Positions 1 to 9,247 of a stretch of 64,000 nt of DNA are shown here, in pieces (position 1 is the stretch's first letter; each line of letters opens with the position of its first letter). The translations under genes were made by a program, and so were the position numbers. The stretch spans positions 1 through 64,000 of the forward strand of contig CALFFN010000006.1 of NCBI GenBank assembly GCA_937958185.1. The letters are read 5' to 3'. Source of the stretch: an uncultured Neglectibacter sp. Its GTDB lineage: Bacteria; Bacillota; Clostridia; Oscillospirales; Acutalibacteraceae. The notes under the pieces are model-generated. The model did not search any database. It saw nothing but the letters and a program-made list of their open reading frames with translations, and was not told the DNA's origin.

Positions 1-761
1 TAGATCATGGTGGTGCAGGTAGCCACGGAAGGCGCGATGGTGGTGGTCAGGAAAATAGAGGACAGCTCGGAGGGCGTTGTGGCTGCCGCGCCGTTAAAGC
101 CGTACCAGCCCAGCCAGAGGATAAACACGCCCAGCGCGCCCAGCGGAATAGAATGACCGGGAATGGCGTTGACCTTGACCACCTTGCCGGACTTATCTCT
201 TACATACTTGCCGATCCGGGGTCCAAGGATAACTGCGCCCACCAGCGCGGCGATCCCGCCCACCATATGAATGGCGCAGGAGCCGGCGTAATCGTGGAAG
301 CCCAGCTGAGAGAGCCAGCCGCCGCCCCAGATCCAGTGCGCCTCGATGGGATAGACCAGCAGGGAGATCACGCCGGAATAAATGCAGTAGGCGGAAAACT
401 TGGTGCGCTCCGCCATAGCGCCGGAAACGATAGTGGCGGTGGTGGCGCAGAACACCAGGTTAAAGACAAAATAGGACGCGTCCGTAAAGCCCCCGGCGGG
501 AGACGCGATGAACTCCCGGAAATGGGTGAACAGGTCCATGTTCGGCAGCCCGATCAGACCGAAAAGCGCGTCCTCGCCCATCATCAGGGTGTAACCCAGC
601 AGGGAAAACACCACGGTGCCGATACAAAAATCCATCAGGTTCTTCATGATGATATTTCCGGCGTTCTTGGCACGGGTAAAGCCTGTTTCCACCATGGCGA
701 ACCCTGCCTGCATCCAGAATACCAGCGCGGCGCCGATCAAAAACCAAAATTCCACCGACAT
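1..761 (-). CDS. amt: Ammonium transporter, Amt family (partial, 3' end outside window)
   Basis: Membrane channel for NH4+/NH3 uptake; about 253 N-terminal residues are visible and the gene runs off the left edge. The translation starts MSVEFWFLIGAALVFWMQAG and shows the Amt features: N-terminal helix with a GFAMVETG segment, and the AmtB-type D-Y-A-G-S motif followed by an inward-facing H (FHDYAGSCAIH) at about residues 155-165. The ATG at 761 follows a GAGAGGGGT ribosome site and replaces an overlapping ATG at 768 in a different frame, which gives no Amt similarity. It lies 41 bp downstream of glnN on the same strand, so it is probably cotranscribed and shares the glnN leader. No GlnK/PII gene is visible; one could lie beyond the edge or be fused to the missing C-terminus. 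Confidence 0.95.
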   Translation of the reverse strand, partial: MSVEFWFLIGAALVFWMQAGFAMVETGFTRAKNAGNIIMKNLMDFCIGTVVFSLLGYTLMMGEDALFGLIGLPNMDLFTHFREFIASPAGGFTDASYFVFNLVFCATTATIVSGAMAERTKFSAYCIYSGVISLLVYPIEAHWIWGGGWLSQLGFHDYAGSCAIHMVGGIAALVGAVILGPRIGKYVRDKSGKVVKVNAIPGHSIPLGALGVFILWLGWYGFNGAAATTPSELSSIFLTTTIAPSVATCTTMI

Positions 762-802
762 CATTCATTACCCCTCTCAAACAGTCAAATATTTCAGACG
801 GC

Positions 803-2902
<2,100 letters not shown>

Positions 2903-2930
2903 ATTGACCGCTCCTTCAACAAAGATTGAC

Positions 2931-2985
2931 AAATAAAAAAAGAGAGACAATGGCCGGAGCTTCCTCCGAGACGCCATTGTCTCTC
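2931..2985 (-). promoter_or_regulatory. glnN leader: intrinsic terminator with competing hairpin (candidate ANTAR target)
   Basis: Between the promoter and glnN, the RNA-sense strand has a 13-bp stem GAGAGACAATGGC/GCCATTGTCTCTC (arms at 2973-2985 and 2942-2954) with an inner CGGAG/CTCCG stem, then a T-rich tract (2931-2941). This is a canonical Rho-independent terminator placed before its gene. The 5' arm can instead fold into GAGAC-AATGGC-GTCTC (2968-2983), which would destroy the terminator. The hexaloop AATGGC has A at position 1 and G at position 4, the pattern recognised by ANTAR antiterminators. Only one such hairpin is seen, whereas known ANTAR sites have two. Confidence 0.7.
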
Positions 2986-2995
2986 AACGCCCAAT

Positions 2996-3024
2996 AGTTT
3001 ACACCCATATTTGCAAGCTGTCAA
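2996..3024 (-). promoter_or_regulatory. Promoter of glnN-amt
   Basis: On the minus strand TTGACA (3024-3019), a 17-bp spacer and TAAACT (3001-2996). Initiation near 2989 would put the start only a few bases before the leader terminator stem. Confidence 0.75.
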
Positions 3025-3080
3025 GTGCATAATTTCATTTTTCTGAAAGTTTTTTCAAAAAATTTTTCCAATATGAAGTA

Positions 3081-3110
3081 TTGACAAGCCGTTCCTTCAT
3101 ATTGTATAAT
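3081..3110 (+). promoter_or_regulatory. Promoter of the glutamate synthase operon
   Basis: TTGACA at 3081-3086, 18-bp spacer, TATAAT at 3105-3110: a near-consensus vegetative sigma-factor promoter, back to back with the glnN promoter. Predicted start about 3117. Confidence 0.85.
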
Positions 3111-3120
3111 ATGCACCGGG

Positions 3121-3180
3121 AACAAAGGCGTTCTCTTTTGTTTGTTGCGGGCAAATGAAAGAAACTGCCTTTGTTTTTTC
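3121..3180 (+). promoter_or_regulatory. Leader terminator-like structure of the glutamate synthase operon
   Basis: AACAAAGGC (3121-3129) pairs with GCCTTTGTT (3167-3175), followed by TTTTTCTTTTT; a second, partly G-U paired stem (3135-3144 with 3152-3161) sits inside. The first arm can also pair with 3135-3141 (7 bp, loop CGTTCT), which would exclude the terminator. The fold suggests attenuation, but the loop lacks the A1/G4 pattern expected for an ANTAR site. Confidence 0.5.
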
Positions 3181-3210
3181 TTTTTCTCTGAAAGAAAGGA
3201 CTGGAATGTT

Positions 3211-4314
3211 ATGACAGCTCCATATTGGAAGGAGGGCGCAGTGCGTATCCCCTCCGGCTGCGCCATCTCCGCGGTGATCTCCCGGGAGGGGCGCAGAATG
3301 ACCGGCGAAGGCATTATCCGCTCCATGCGCCCCATGCACGAGCGCTCCAACGGGCTGGGCGGGGGCTTTGCCGGCTACGGCATTTACCCGGAATACCGGG
3401 ACTTTTTTGCCCTGCACATCTTTTACGACAACGACAGCGTCCGCAGCGAATGCGAAACGTACCTGCGCTCCGTGCTGGAGATCGTCCGGGCGGAGAACAT
3501 TCCCACCAGGAAGCTGCCCGCCATCACAGACGAGCCTTTGATCTGGCGGTATTTTGTAGCTCCCCTGCGCTCAGTGCTGCAAAGAATGCAGCTGGACGAA
3601 AACGAGTTTATCGCCCGGGCGGTCATGCACATCAACACCACCTTTGACGGCGCCTTTGTCTTTTCCAGCGGGAAGAATATGGGGGTCTTCAAGGCGGTAG
3701 GCTACCCGGAGGACGTGGGGGAATTTTACCGGCTGGAGGAATATGAAGCCTACTGCTGGACAGCCCACGGGCGTTACCCCACCAACACCCCCGGCTGGTG
3801 GGGCGGGGCGCACCCCTTTGCGCTTTTAGACCGCACCATCGTCCACAACGGGGAAATCTCCTCCTATGACGCGAACCGCAGGTTCATCGAAATGTACGGT
3901 TATAAATGCACCTTGCAGACCGACACGGAGGTCATCACCTATATCGCCGATTTTCTCCAAAGGAAACAGGGGCTTTCTCTGGAAGAAACTGCTTCGGTCA
4001 TCGCCGCCCCCTTCTGGAGCACCATCGAACGCAGACCTGAGGCGGAGCGCCGCCAGCTTTCCTATCTGCGCACCGCCTTTTCCAGCCTGCTCATCACAGG
4101 TCCCTTCTCCATCATTCTGGGATTTTCCGGCGGGCTGATGGCATTAAACGACCGCCTGAAGCTCCGCAGCATGGTGGTGGGAGAAAAGGACGACCTGGTC
4201 TTTCTTGCCAGTGAGGAAGCCGCCATCTGCGCCATGGAGCCGGCTGCGGAGCATATCTGGGCGCCCTCCGGCGGGGAGCCGGTCATCGTCCGCGTAAGGG
4301 AGGGAGCCTACTGA
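3211..4314 (+). CDS. Class II glutamine amidotransferase subunit of glutamate synthase
   Basis: Hydrolyses glutamine to supply ammonia to the glutamate synthase core encoded next. The 367-aa protein shows the class II pattern: candidate nucleophile Cys17 in IPSGCAIS, the ERSNGLGGGFAGYGIYP segment typical of stand-alone archaeal/clostridial GltS amidotransferases, and TAHGRYPTNTPGWWGGAHPF...VHNGEISS, which carries the substrate-binding R and the N-G oxyanion pair. Use of Cys17 would require removal of a 16-residue leader, as happens in other enzymes of the class. ATG at 3211 has an AAAGGA site; a longer frame from 3142 would start inside the leader hairpin. The stop overlaps the next ATG (TGATG at 4312-4316), indicating translational coupling. 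Confidence 0.9.
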   Translation: MTAPYWKEGAVRIPSGCAISAVISREGRRMTGEGIIRSMRPMHERSNGLGGGFAGYGIYPEYRDFFALHIFYDNDSVRSECETYLRSVLEIVRAENIPTRKLPAITDEPLIWRYFVAPLRSVLQRMQLDENEFIARAVMHINTTFDGAFVFSSGKNMGVFKAVGYPEDVGEFYRLEEYEAYCWTAHGRYPTNTPGWWGGAHPFALLDRTIVHNGEISSYDANRRFIEMYGYKCTLQTDTEVITYIADFLQRKQGLSLEETASVIAAPFWSTIERRPEAERRQLSYLRTAFSSLLITGPFSIILGFSGGLMALNDRLKLRSMVVGEKDDLVFLASEEAAICAMEPAAEHIWAPSGGEPVIVRVREGAY

Positions 4315-5819
4315 TGGGAATTTCTTATTTTGCCCCTGAATTTGAAGTGGTCCGAAACGGGGACCGCTGTATCCAGTGCCGGGTCTGCGAACGGCAGTGT
4401 GCAAACGAGGTCCACCGCTATGACGGCGACCTGAAAAAAATGCTCAGCGATGAAACAAAGTGCGTGGACTGCCAGCGGTGCGTGTCCCTGTGCCCCACCC
4501 GGGCGCTGAAGATCGTAAAGAATGATTGCGTCCTCCGGGAAAACGCCAACTGGGACAGCGATACCATCAAGGAGGTCTACAAGCAGGCTGGAAGCGGCGG
4601 CGTGCTGCTTTCCTCCATGGGCAATCCCAAGCCATATCCCGTTTACTGGGACAAGATTTTGATCAACGCCTCCCAGGTGACCAACCCCTCCATCGACCCC
4701 CTGCGGGAGCCTATGGAAACCAGGGTGTTTTTGGGGAAAAAGCCCTCCCGGCTGGAACGGGACCCCGACGGCTCCTTAAACTGTGAGCTTTCCCCCCAGC
4801 TGGAGCTTTCCATGCCGGTGATGTTCTCCGCCATGAGCTACGGCTCCATCAGCTACAATGCCCATGAAAGCCTGGCAAGGGCAGCCAGAGAGCTGGGCAT
4901 TTACTACAACACCGGCGAGGGCGGTCTCCACGAGGATTTCTACGCCTACGGTCCCAACACTATCGTGCAGGTGGCAAGCGGGCGGTTCGGCGTGCACGAG
5001 GACTACCTCAACGCCGGCGCAGCCATTGAGATCAAGATGGGTCAGGGCGCGAAGCCGGGAATCGGCGGGCACCTGCCCGGCGCCAAGGTGGGGGCGGACA
5101 TTTCCCGTACCCGCATGATCCCGGAAGGCTCGGACGCCATCTCCCCCGCCCCCCACCACGACATTTACTCCATTGAGGACCTGCGCCAGCTTGTTTTTTC
5201 CCTGAAGCAGACCACCCACCACAAAAAGCCGGTGATCGTCAAGGTGGCGGCGGTACATAACATTGCCGCCATTGCCAGCGGCATTGCCCGCAGCGGCGCG
5301 GATATCATTGCCATCGACGGCTTCCGGGGCGGCACGGGCGCGGCGCCTACCCGTATCCGGGACAGCGTGGGCATTCCCATTGAGCTTGCCCTGGCGGCGG
5401 TAGACCAGCGCCTGCGGGACGAGGGCATTCGCAGCAACGTGAGCTTGGTGGTGGGCGGCAGTATCCGCTCCTCCGCCGATGTGGTAAAGGCCGTTGCCCT
5501 GGGGGCGGACGCCGTCTACATCGCCACCGCGGCGCTGCTGGCTTTAGGCTGCCACCTTTGCCGCACCTGCCAGACCGGCAAGTGCAACTGGGGCATTGCC
5601 ACCCAGCGCCCGGAGCTGGTCAAGCGCCTGAACCCGGACATCGGCTCCCGGCGGCTTGTCAACCTGATGACCGCCTGGAACCACGAGATCAAGGAGCTGA
5701 TGGGCGGCATGGGCATCAACTCCATCGAAGCCCTGCGGGGCAACCGGCTGATGCTGCGCGGCATCGGACTAACTGAAAAGGAGCTGGAGATTCTGGGGAT
5801 CTCCCACGCAGGAGCATGA
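4314..5819 (+). CDS. Glutamate synthase core subunit (ferredoxin + FMN-binding synthase domain)
   Basis: Reductive synthesis of glutamate from 2-oxoglutarate and ammonia. The 501-aa protein begins with a two-cluster ferredoxin module (CIQCRVCERQC and CVDCQRCVSLCP, about residues 20-65). The FMN-binding TIM-barrel of the GltB alpha-2 type follows: MSYGSISYNAHESLARAARE, GEGGLHEDF, KMGQGAKPGIGGHLPGAKV and AIDGFRGGTGAAPT. Near the C-terminus CHLCRTCQTGKCNWGIA matches the 3Fe-4S ligand motif. This is the archaeal-type GltS core, where amidotransferase and GXGXG domains are separate genes, as seen here. It overlaps both neighbours by 1-4 bp, so stoichiometric coupling is likely. Confidence 0.93.
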   Translation: MGISYFAPEFEVVRNGDRCIQCRVCERQCANEVHRYDGDLKKMLSDETKCVDCQRCVSLCPTRALKIVKNDCVLRENANWDSDTIKEVYKQAGSGGVLLSSMGNPKPYPVYWDKILINASQVTNPSIDPLREPMETRVFLGKKPSRLERDPDGSLNCELSPQLELSMPVMFSAMSYGSISYNAHESLARAARELGIYYNTGEGGLHEDFYAYGPNTIVQVASGRFGVHEDYLNAGAAIEIKMGQGAKPGIGGHLPGAKVGADISRTRMIPEGSDAISPAPHHDIYSIEDLRQLVFSLKQTTHHKKPVIVKVAAVHNIAAIASGIARSGADIIAIDGFRGGTGAAPTRIRDSVGIPIELALAAVDQRLRDEGIRSNVSLVVGGSIRSSADVVKAVALGADAVYIATAALLALGCHLCRTCQTGKCNWGIATQRPELVKRLNPDIGSRRLVNLMTAWNHEIKELMGGMGINSIEALRGNRLMLRGIGLTEKELEILGISHAGA

Positions 5820-6256
5820 AACGAATCTATGTGAACGAGAAGTGGTGCCTTGGGTGCCATCTGTGCGAATATAACTGCGCCTTTGCCAACAGCGGCGAGG
5901 AAGACATGGTGAAGGCTCTCAAGGGGAAGCCCCTCTTTCCCCGAATCCATATTGAAGAGGACGATAAAATCAGCTTTGCGGTAAGCTGCCGCCACTGCGA
6001 GGACCCCATCTGCGTCAGAAGCTGTATCTCCGGGGCGCTGATAAAAAAAGATGGCGCTGTGCGGATTGACCGGGAAAAATGCGTGGGGTGCCTGACCTGC
6101 GTGCTGGTCTGCCCCTATGGCGCCGTGACCGCCGGGGAGGACGGAGCCGCGCTGAAATGCGAGCTTTGCCTCAATAACACCCGGGGAGAGCCTGCCTGCG
6201 TACAGGGCTGCCCCAACAACGCCATCGTCTTTGAGGAAAGGCAGGGAGAAGCATGA
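5816..6256 (+). CDS. Four-cluster ferredoxin-type electron transfer subunit
   Basis: The 146-aa protein has cysteine groups for four 4Fe-4S clusters: CLGCHLCEYNC, CRHCEDPICVRSC, CVGCLTCVLVCP and CELCLNNTRGEPACVQGCP. This arrangement is that of the HycB/DmsB/NrfC electron-transfer family. Its place between the synthase core and an FAD-pyridine nucleotide oxidoreductase implies that it relays electrons from NAD(P)H to the glutamate synthase. It overlaps the previous gene (ATGA at 5816-5819) and the next one (ATGA at 6253-6256). A role with another oxidoreductase cannot be excluded from sequence, but no other partner is present nearby. Confidence 0.88.
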   Translation: MKRIYVNEKWCLGCHLCEYNCAFANSGEEDMVKALKGKPLFPRIHIEEDDKISFAVSCRHCEDPICVRSCISGALIKKDGAVRIDREKCVGCLTCVLVCPYGAVTAGEDGAALKCELCLNNTRGEPACVQGCPNNAIVFEERQGEA

Positions 6257-7461
6257 AAAACTACGTCATCATCGGCGGCGGGACCGCCGGCATAAACTGC
6301 ATTGAGGGCATTCGCAGCCTGGACCCTGCCGGGAAGATCACCCTGATTTCCGAAGAGCCTGTCTCCAATTATGGGCGGCCGCTGATCTCCTATTATCTGG
6401 AGGGAAAGACCGACCTTTCCCGCATGAGCTACCGGGGCGGGGATTTCTATGAAAGGAACCGGGTCGCCGCCCTGCACGGGAGAAAGGCGGAAAAGCTGCT
6501 GCCGGAAAAGCAGCAGGTGCTGCTTTCAGACGGCAAAGCCCTCCCCTATGACGAGCTTTGCCTCTGCACCGGCTCCACTCCTTTCGTGCCGCCTATGAAA
6601 GGGCTGGACAAAGTAAAAAACAAGTTTTCTTTTTTCACCCTTTCCGACGCCCAGGCATTGGAAAGGGCGGTCACCCCGGAAAGCCGGGTGCTGATTTTGG
6701 GCGGCGGGTTGATCGGGCTGAAAGCCGCCGAGGGGCTCCGCGACCGGGTAAAGGAGATCACCGTCTGCGATCTGGCGGGGCACGTGCTGCAAAGCATTTT
6801 GCAGCCGGACAGCGCCGCTCTGGTGGAAGCCCACCTGAAAAAGAATGGGCTTATCCTGAAGCTGGGCGTTACCGCAGACGAATTTGCGGAAAGCTCCGCC
6901 CTGCTCTCCAGCGGGGAAAGGGTAGACTTTGACGTGCTGGTGCTGGCGGTGGGCGTGCGGTCCAACACAGCCCTGCTGAAAGAAGCGGGCGGAAAGGCGG
7001 AGCGCGGCATCATAACAGACTCCGCCATGAGGACCAGCCTGCCCCATGTCTATGCCGCGGGGGACTGCGTAGGTCCGTACCTCATCCTGCCCCACGCCGC
7101 CATGCAGGGTCTGTGCGCGGGCAGGAACATGGCAGGAGGCAGCGAAACGGTTCCAGAGGACGTTCCCATGAATTCCATCGGCTTTTTCGGGCTGCACCTG
7201 ATGACGGCGGGAAGCTGCCCGGAGGGGGCGGAGGTTTACGAGGAGCAGGGAAAAAACACCCTGAAGCGGCTGTTTGTCAAGGACGACCTGCTCCGGGGCT
7301 TCCTGCTGCTGGGGAATGTGGAACGGGCAGGTATCTACACCGTCCTGATCCGGGAAAAGCGCCCGCTGAGCACGCTGGATTTTGAAGCTGTAAAAAAATC
7401 GCCGGGGCTTCTTCCCTTTGGGGCACAATACCGTGGTCAAAAGCTGGGAGGTGTGGTATAA
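6253..7461 (+). CDS. FAD-dependent NAD(P)H oxidoreductase of the glutamate synthase operon
   Basis: The 402-aa protein is a class I pyridine nucleotide-disulfide-type flavoprotein lacking an obvious redox CxxC. It has the N-terminal FAD Rossmann motif IIGGGTAGINCIEGI, the central NAD(P) motif LILGGGLIGLKAAEGL (about 150-165) and the second FAD motif VYAAGDC (about 270). Similar enzymes reduce rubredoxin, nitrite reductase or ferredoxins. Operon position suggests that it feeds NAD(P)H electrons into the preceding four-cluster ferredoxin. Its stop TAA at 7459-7461 shares one base with the next ATG, a junction later altered by a tandem repeat. Confidence 0.9.
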   Translation: MKNYVIIGGGTAGINCIEGIRSLDPAGKITLISEEPVSNYGRPLISYYLEGKTDLSRMSYRGGDFYERNRVAALHGRKAEKLLPEKQQVLLSDGKALPYDELCLCTGSTPFVPPMKGLDKVKNKFSFFTLSDAQALERAVTPESRVLILGGGLIGLKAAEGLRDRVKEITVCDLAGHVLQSILQPDSAALVEAHLKKNGLILKLGVTADEFAESSALLSSGERVDFDVLVLAVGVRSNTALLKEAGGKAERGIITDSAMRTSLPHVYAAGDCVGPYLILPHAAMQGLCAGRNMAGGSETVPEDVPMNSIGFFGLHLMTAGSCPEGAEVYEEQGKNTLKRLFVKDDLLRGFLLLGNVERAGIYTVLIREKRPLSTLDFEAVKKSPGLLPFGAQYRGQKLGGVV

Positions 7462-7628
7462 TGTCTGCAAAAGATGTAGTCGGGAACAGCAGTTTCGATT
7501 CGCAACAGGAAAATCCCACGAACGCCCACCGCAGGTGTGACATAATGTCTGCAAAAGATGTAGTCGGGAACAGCAGTTTCGATTCGCAACAGGAAAATCC
7601 CACGAACGCCCACCGCAGGTGTGGTATA
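7461..7628 (+). repeat. Two tandem in-frame 84-bp repeats at a gene junction
   Basis: Copies at 7461-7544 and 7545-7628 are nearly identical, differing at a GACATA/GGTATA step before each next ATG. Each is 28 codons long, so the reading frame is kept. Each unit contains its own ATG preceded by AGGTGTG, and the same AGGTGTGGTATAATG motif flanks the array on both sides, as expected if a short element inserted with duplication of this motif and then duplicated. Confidence 0.9.
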
Positions 7629-8399
7629 ATGATTGCAAAGCAATCATCACAGTCGGCATGTTTTGCGCCTGGGGTTACAATTCAGGAGATTTCCGCAGCC
7701 GGGAAAAGCTTCCGGGAACTGGGCGACCTTTTGGAGCAGTCCTCCGGGCAGGTGCTGCTGCGGGACTGTCTGGGTCAGCGCTTTCTCGGCGCGGGCACGA
7801 AGCAGCTGGACATCAAGATCACCGGGATTCCCGGAAACGCTCTGGGCGCCTACCTCAACGGCAGCAGCCTGGAGGTGATGGGCAACGCCCAGGACGCCGT
7901 GGGCGACACCATGAACGCCGGGCGCATTGTGATCCACGGCAACGTGGGGGACACCGCAGGCTATGCCATGCGGGGCGGCACCATTCTGGTGGAGGGCTGC
8001 GCAGGCTACCGCAGCGGCGTTCACATGAAGGAATATGAAGATAAGCTGCCCGTCATGGTCATCGGCGGCAGCGCCGGAAGCTTTTTGGGGGAATACCAGG
8101 CAGGCGGGATCATTCTTGTGCTGGGTCTGGACGCTTCCAAGCCCATTGTGGGGAATTTCCCCTGCACGGGAATGCACGGCGGGAAGGTATTTCTGCGGTC
8201 CGACTGCCGGGACATTCTGTTCCCCGCCCAGGTCACCGCCCGACCCGCCGACGAAGAAGATTTGGAATTGATCCGCCCCTATGTGGAAGATTTCTGCCGC
8301 TGCTTCGGTCGGGACTCCAAAAAAATCATGGACGCGCCCTTTACCGTGGTGACCCCGGACAGCCGGAACCCTTACCGGCAGATGTATGTTGCAAACTGA
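7461..8399 (+). CDS. Glutamate synthase GXGXG (alpha-3-like) domain protein with duplicated N-terminus
   Basis: The 312-aa protein carries the right-handed beta-helix domain that in large GltB links the amidotransferase and synthase domains. Repeated G-x-G-x-G turns are visible: GNALGAYLNGSSLEVMGNA, GDTMNAGRIVIHGNVGDTAGYAM, GGTILVEGCAGYRSG. It therefore completes a split glutamate synthase with the upstream subunits. The N-terminus is odd: residues 1-28 (starting MSAKDVVGNSS) are repeated almost exactly as residues 29-56, encoded by two 84-bp tandem DNA copies, and a third ATG at 7629 starts the likely ancestral protein (MIAKQSSQSACF). Every copy retains an AGGTGTG-type sequence before its ATG, so internal initiation at 7629 is possible. 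Confidence 0.88.
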   Translation: MSAKDVVGNSSFDSQQENPTNAHRRCDIMSAKDVVGNSSFDSQQENPTNAHRRCGIMIAKQSSQSACFAPGVTIQEISAAGKSFRELGDLLEQSSGQVLLRDCLGQRFLGAGTKQLDIKITGIPGNALGAYLNGSSLEVMGNAQDAVGDTMNAGRIVIHGNVGDTAGYAMRGGTILVEGCAGYRSGVHMKEYEDKLPVMVIGGSAGSFLGEYQAGGIILVLGLDASKPIVGNFPCTGMHGGKVFLRSDCRDILFPAQVTARPADEEDLELIRPYVEDFCRCFGRDSKKIMDAPFTVVTPDSRNPYRQMYVAN

Positions 8400-8420
8400 A
8401 AAAGGAGAATCAGCGCCACT

Positions 8421-9209
8421 ATGAAATTTACTCCCAACGACGTGATACAGTATGTGGAAAGCGAAGACGTGAAGTTTATCCGTCTGGCGTTCTGCGACAA
8501 GCAGGGGCGGCAGAAAAACATGGCGGTCATGCCCGGCGAGCTGCCGGGAGCCTTTGACAATGGCTTTCCCTTGGAAAGCAGTGTTTTGGAGGGTCTGCCG
8601 GAGGGGAAGTTCCTGCTCCGCCCCGACCCCTCCACCCTCATTCAGCTCCCCTGGCGCCCCCAGCACGGCAGGGTTGCCCATATGTTCTGCGACCTGCTCC
8701 TGCCGGACGGCTCGCCCTTTGAGGACGACCCTCGCTGGCAGCTGAAGCAGGCGGCAAAAGTGGAAAAATCCGACCTTCTTTTCAGCGCCCTCATGGAATT
8801 TACCCTGTTCCGGCTGGACGAATATGGTCTGCCCACAGAGGAACCCTGCGACTGCGCGGGCTATCTGGACATCGCCCCGGAGGATCGGGGAGAAAATGTG
8901 CGCCGGACGATTTGCCTGACATTGGAGCAGATGGGAATTCAACCCAGAGGCTCCCTCCACGCTGAGGGACCGGGGCAGAACCTGATTTTCCTCCAGCCTG
9001 CCGACCCGCTGACGGCGGCGGACCGCATGGTGACTTTCCGCGCCGTGGTGCGGACCATTGCCGCCCAAAACGGCTATTATGCCGATTTCTCCCGTCCCTC
9101 CAATCACATGACCCTGCTGCTGTACCGGGAGGGTCGGGAGGAACAGCTCCCGGTGGAAGGCCCGGATCAGAATCCCTATACGCTGATCGCCCAACTGCTC
9201 CGGGACTGA
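8421..9209 (+). CDS. Truncated glutamine synthetase-like protein (GlnA N-terminal half)
   Basis: The 262-aa protein resembles only the first half to two thirds of a GSI subunit: the beta-grasp region (VKFIRLAFCDKQGRQKN...) and the start of the catalytic domain (ALMEFTLFRLDE, GYLDIAPEDRGENVRRTI, LEQMGIQPRGSLHAEGPGQ). A complete GSI is about 440-470 aa. In the ammonia/glutamate-site region the expected H-H-E-V-A-P-G-Q-H-E is degraded to H-A-E-G-P-G-Q-N, and the later NGSGMH motif, the flap glutamate and arginines are absent, so catalysis is improbable. It sits between glutamate synthase and an ANTAR regulator. Inference: it may sense glutamine or bind GS or the regulator. ATG at 8421 is preceded by AAAAGGAG. 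Confidence 0.85.
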   Translation: MKFTPNDVIQYVESEDVKFIRLAFCDKQGRQKNMAVMPGELPGAFDNGFPLESSVLEGLPEGKFLLRPDPSTLIQLPWRPQHGRVAHMFCDLLLPDGSPFEDDPRWQLKQAAKVEKSDLLFSALMEFTLFRLDEYGLPTEEPCDCAGYLDIAPEDRGENVRRTICLTLEQMGIQPRGSLHAEGPGQNLIFLQPADPLTAADRMVTFRAVVRTIAAQNGYYADFSRPSNHMTLLLYREGREEQLPVEGPDQNPYTLIAQLLRD

Positions 9210-9247
9210 CAAAGGGTCCCGAATGATTCAGGGAAGGAGGTTTGCCG

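Noticed and set aside
3121..3180. ANTAR dual-hairpin site in the glutamate synthase leader
   Set aside because: Hairpins exist but no hexaloop shows A at position 1 and G at position 4.
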